From contig NZ_SAUN01000001.1 in the NCBI RefSeq assembly GCF_004011505.1, positions 2,232,001-2,296,000 of the forward strand: a stretch of 64,000 bases of DNA, read 5' to 3'. The notes under the pieces were generated by a model, which made no database searches, was not told the DNA's origin, and saw nothing but the letters and a program-made list of their open reading frames with translations. A program made the position numbers and the translations under genes. The DNA is from Nonomuraea polychroma. GTDB taxonomy: Bacteria; Actinomycetota; Actinomycetes; Streptosporangiales; Streptosporangiaceae. This document shows positions 61,938 through 64,000 of the stretch, piece after piece; position 1 is the first letter of the stretch, and every line of letters starts with the position of its first letter.

Positions 61938-63253
61938 CGCGCAAGCAGGTCCATCTGGCGGCCCACTTCCCGGGCGTGAACAACACCACCGTCTGGGCCG
62001 ACCCGCGCTCCGGCAGCCAGATCGACTTCGCCTCGTTCGTCGACCTGGCCAGGACGGCCGAGCGTGGCAAGTTCGACTTCTTCTTCCTGGCCGAGGGGTT
62101 GCGGCTGCGCGAGCTGAAGGGTCGCATCCACGATCTCGACGTGGTGGGGCGTCCGGAGGCGCTCACCGTGCTCAGCGCCCTGGCTGCGGTAACGGACCGG
62201 CTCGGACTGGCCGGCACGGTCAACGCGACCTTCAACGAGCCGTACGAGCTGGCCCGGCGGCTGTCCACGCTCGATCACCTGAGCGAGGGCCGAGCGGCGT
62301 GGAACGTGGTGACCACCTCTGATGCCTTCACCGGCGAGAACTTCCGCCGCGGCGGCTTCCTCGACCGGGCCGACAGGTACAAGAGGGCCGCCGAGTTCCT
62401 CCGCCTGGCGCGCGAGCTGTGGGACTCCTGGCAGCCGGACGCGATCGCCGCCGACCCGGAGACCGGCACGTTCGTCAGGCCGGGCGGGATCGGAACGGTC
62501 GAGCACTCCGGCGAGCACTTCACGGTCCAGGGCCGGTTCACCCTGCCACATAGCCCGCAGGGACGCCCTGTGATCATCCAGGCGGGCGACTCCGGCGAGG
62601 GGCGCGAGTTCGCCGCCGCCCACGCGGACGTGATCTTCACCCCGCACGGCAGGCTGGAGGACGGTCAGCGGTTCTACGCCGACGTCAAACGCCGCCTGGC
62701 CAAGTACGGCCGCGAGCCCCACCAGCTCAAGATCATGCCCGGTGTGACGTTCGCGCTGGGCGACACCGAGGAGGAGGCCGCCGAGAACGCGGCCCACATC
62801 CGCCGCCAGCAGGTCGGGCCGCTGACCGCGATCGCGTTCCTGGAGCAGGTGTGGGGTCGTGACATGTCGGCCTACGACCCCGAGGGGCCGCTGCCGGACG
62901 TCGAGCCGGACCTGTCGGAAGGCGTCTCCCAGGGCCGGGTGCCGATCAAGGACCGCGCGGCCATGGCGGCCAAGTGGCGGGCGCTGGCCGAGGAGAAGGG
63001 CCTGACGATTCGCGAGCTGGTCATCGAGGTGACCGGGCGGCAGACGTTCATCGGCACGTCCGAGGCTGTGGCCCGGCTGATCGACGAGCACGTGCAGGCG
63101 GACGCCGCTGACGGGTTCATCCTCGTGCCGCATCTGACGCCAGGCGGGCTCGACGAGTTCGCCGACCGGGTGGTGCCGCTGCTGCAGGAGCGCGGCGTCT
63201 TCCGTGCCGACTACACCGGCACGACCCTCCGTGACCATCTGGAGCTCGCATGA
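61934..63253 (+). CDS. LLM-class flavin monooxygenase (NtaA/SnaA/DszA type)
   Basis: A 439-residue bacterial luciferase-like monooxygenase. The NtaA/DszA/SoxA-type blocks are seen: HLAAHFPGVNNTTVWADPRS, FDFFFLAEGLRLRELKG, RRLSTLDHLSEGRAAWNVVT, then NFRRGGFLDRADRYKRAAEF and VIIQAGDSGEGREFAAAHAD. Members cleave C-S or C-N bonds with FMNH2 and O2. The flavin reductase two genes upstream is the likely partner. It is coupled to both neighbours by ATGA overlaps. The substrate is probably an organosulfur compound, by context only. Confidence 0.92.
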   Translation: MTRKQVHLAAHFPGVNNTTVWADPRSGSQIDFASFVDLARTAERGKFDFFFLAEGLRLRELKGRIHDLDVVGRPEALTVLSALAAVTDRLGLAGTVNATFNEPYELARRLSTLDHLSEGRAAWNVVTTSDAFTGENFRRGGFLDRADRYKRAAEFLRLARELWDSWQPDAIAADPETGTFVRPGGIGTVEHSGEHFTVQGRFTLPHSPQGRPVIIQAGDSGEGREFAAAHADVIFTPHGRLEDGQRFYADVKRRLAKYGREPHQLKIMPGVTFALGDTEEEAAENAAHIRRQQVGPLTAIAFLEQVWGRDMSAYDPEGPLPDVEPDLSEGVSQGRVPIKDRAAMAAKWRALAEEKGLTIRELVIEVTGRQTFIGTSEAVARLIDEHVQADAADGFILVPHLTPGGLDEFADRVVPLLQERGVFRADYTGTTLRDHLELA

Positions 63254-64000
63254 CGTTGCACCTGGCCGTGGCGCTGGACGCCGCAGGCTGGCACCCCGCC
63301 GCCTGGCGGGAGTCCTCGCCGGCCGTCTTCTCGGCGGGATACTGGGCGGCGCTGGTGGCCGAGGCCGAGCGCGGGCTGCTCGACTTCGTCACCATCGAGG
63401 ACGCGCTCGGGCCGCAGTCCACGCTGCCCGACGGCTTCGACGACCGTACCGACCAGGTGCGGGGCCGGTTCGACGCTGTGCTGCTCGCCGCCCGGCTGGC
63501 CCCGCCCACCACCCGGATCGGGCTGGTGCCGACCGCCACGACCACCCACACCGAGCCGTTCCACGTGGCCATCGGCATCGCCACCCTCGACCACGTCAGC
63601 GGCGGCCGGGCGGGCTGGCGGGCTCAGGTTTCCCCGCGGGCCGCCGAGGCGCGGCACTTCGGTCGCAGGGAGTTCCCGCCGGTCGACCAGATCCTGAACC
63701 GGCCGGGCGGCGTGGACCTGTCCACCGATCCTCACGTGCGCGACCTGTTCGCCGAGGCCGCCGACGCGGTGGAGGTGGCGCGGCGGCTCTGGGACAGCTG
63801 GGAGGACGACGCCGAGATCCGCGACGTGGCCACCGGGCGGTTCATCGATCGGGACAAGCTCCACTACATCGACTTCGCCGGGCGGTTCTTCTCGGTCAAG
63901 GGGCCGTCGATCACGCCGCGCCCGCCTCAGGGGCAGCCGGTGGTGACCGCGCTGGCGCACGCGCGGCCGCCGTACGAGTTCGCCGCGGGCGGCGCCGACG
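63250..64000 (+). CDS. LLM-class flavin oxidoreductase (partial)
   Basis: The first 250 residues of a second luciferase-like monooxygenase, running off the right edge. LAVALDAAGWHPAAWRESSP opens it, followed by AERGLLDFVTIEDALGPQST, TRIGLVPTATTTHTEPFHVA and GIATLDHVSGGRAGWRAQVS. It is a different subgroup from the preceding LLM protein. The ATG overlaps the previous stop (ATGA), so it continues the operon. Confidence 0.9.
   Translation, partial: MTLHLAVALDAAGWHPAAWRESSPAVFSAGYWAALVAEAERGLLDFVTIEDALGPQSTLPDGFDDRTDQVRGRFDAVLLAARLAPPTTRIGLVPTATTTHTEPFHVAIGIATLDHVSGGRAGWRAQVSPRAAEARHFGRREFPPVDQILNRPGGVDLSTDPHVRDLFAEAADAVEVARRLWDSWEDDAEIRDVATGRFIDRDKLHYIDFAGRFFSVKGPSITPRPPQGQPVVTALAHARPPYEFAAGGAD

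Overview
The window is uniformly high-GC DNA with dense, short-gapped genes and many GTG/TTG starts. An intact mce operon, an LprG/P55 pair, a SigB/SigF-type sigma module with ANTAR and SpoIIE proteins, and a decayed pSAM2-like integrative element beside tRNA-Pro all point to an actinomycete. Streptosporangiales (Nonomuraea-like) is my best guess, by inference only.

Layout. 1-3.5 kb: FAD/NAD oxidoreductase, a small acidic protein and two tandem GT2 glycosyltransferases. 3.5-9.3 kb: TetR regulator plus carotenoid oxygenase behind a clear promoter/operator, then cmk, der, and an archaeal-type AspRS gene preceded by a T-box leader whose specifier reads GAC (Asp). 9.4-14.3 kb: membrane SpoIIE phosphatase, an lprG-P55-type lipoprotein/MFS operon, a MarR regulator, a small membrane protein and a phosphopantetheinyl transferase. 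14.3-23.4 kb: complete minus-strand yrbEAB-mceABCDEF plus an Mce-associated protein, nearly all genes joined by 1-4 bp overlaps. 23.5-34.6 kb: Xaa-Pro peptidase, CBS protein, cyclase/TPP-enzyme operon, secreted phosphodiester glycosidase, dhaKLM, leaderless P450 and an acyltransferase. 34.8-48.7 kb: two Ser/Thr kinases (one with WD40 repeats), an MFS/ArsR divergent pair, GlxA/DJ-1, proline catabolism (pruA, putA and a PucR regulator), GH16, an AAA+ ATPase and a GT4. 48.8-53.3 kb: regulatory module of degenerate PAS-GAF-SpoIIE phosphatase, GAF-ANTAR, STAS, SigB/F sigma factor and RsbW-like kinase. 53.4-55.5 kb: small membrane and low-complexity proteins.

55.6-60.2 kb is a rearranged zone. tRNA-Pro(GGG) is followed by a broken tyrosine integrase (stop plus frameshift) and a frameshifted DUF2637 gene. 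Next come a 5'-truncated ornithine cyclodeaminase gene, a truncated amino-acid ABC permease fused to part of a Cys-type leader peptide, and an ABC ATPase that breaks off before its signature motif and continues in frame into a LanC-like domain. 60.2-64 kb is an apparent sulfur-acquisition operon: leaderless Cys-leader peptide with a textbook promoter, flavin reductase, glutathionyl-hydroquinone-reductase-like transferase, and two LLM flavin monooxygenases, the last running off the window.

The strongest candidates for something new are the Asp T-box with the archaeal-type AspRS, the Cys-leader/sulfur operon with its second, fused leader copy, and the ABC-LanC chimera. All assignments come from reading motifs by eye; no searches were run.
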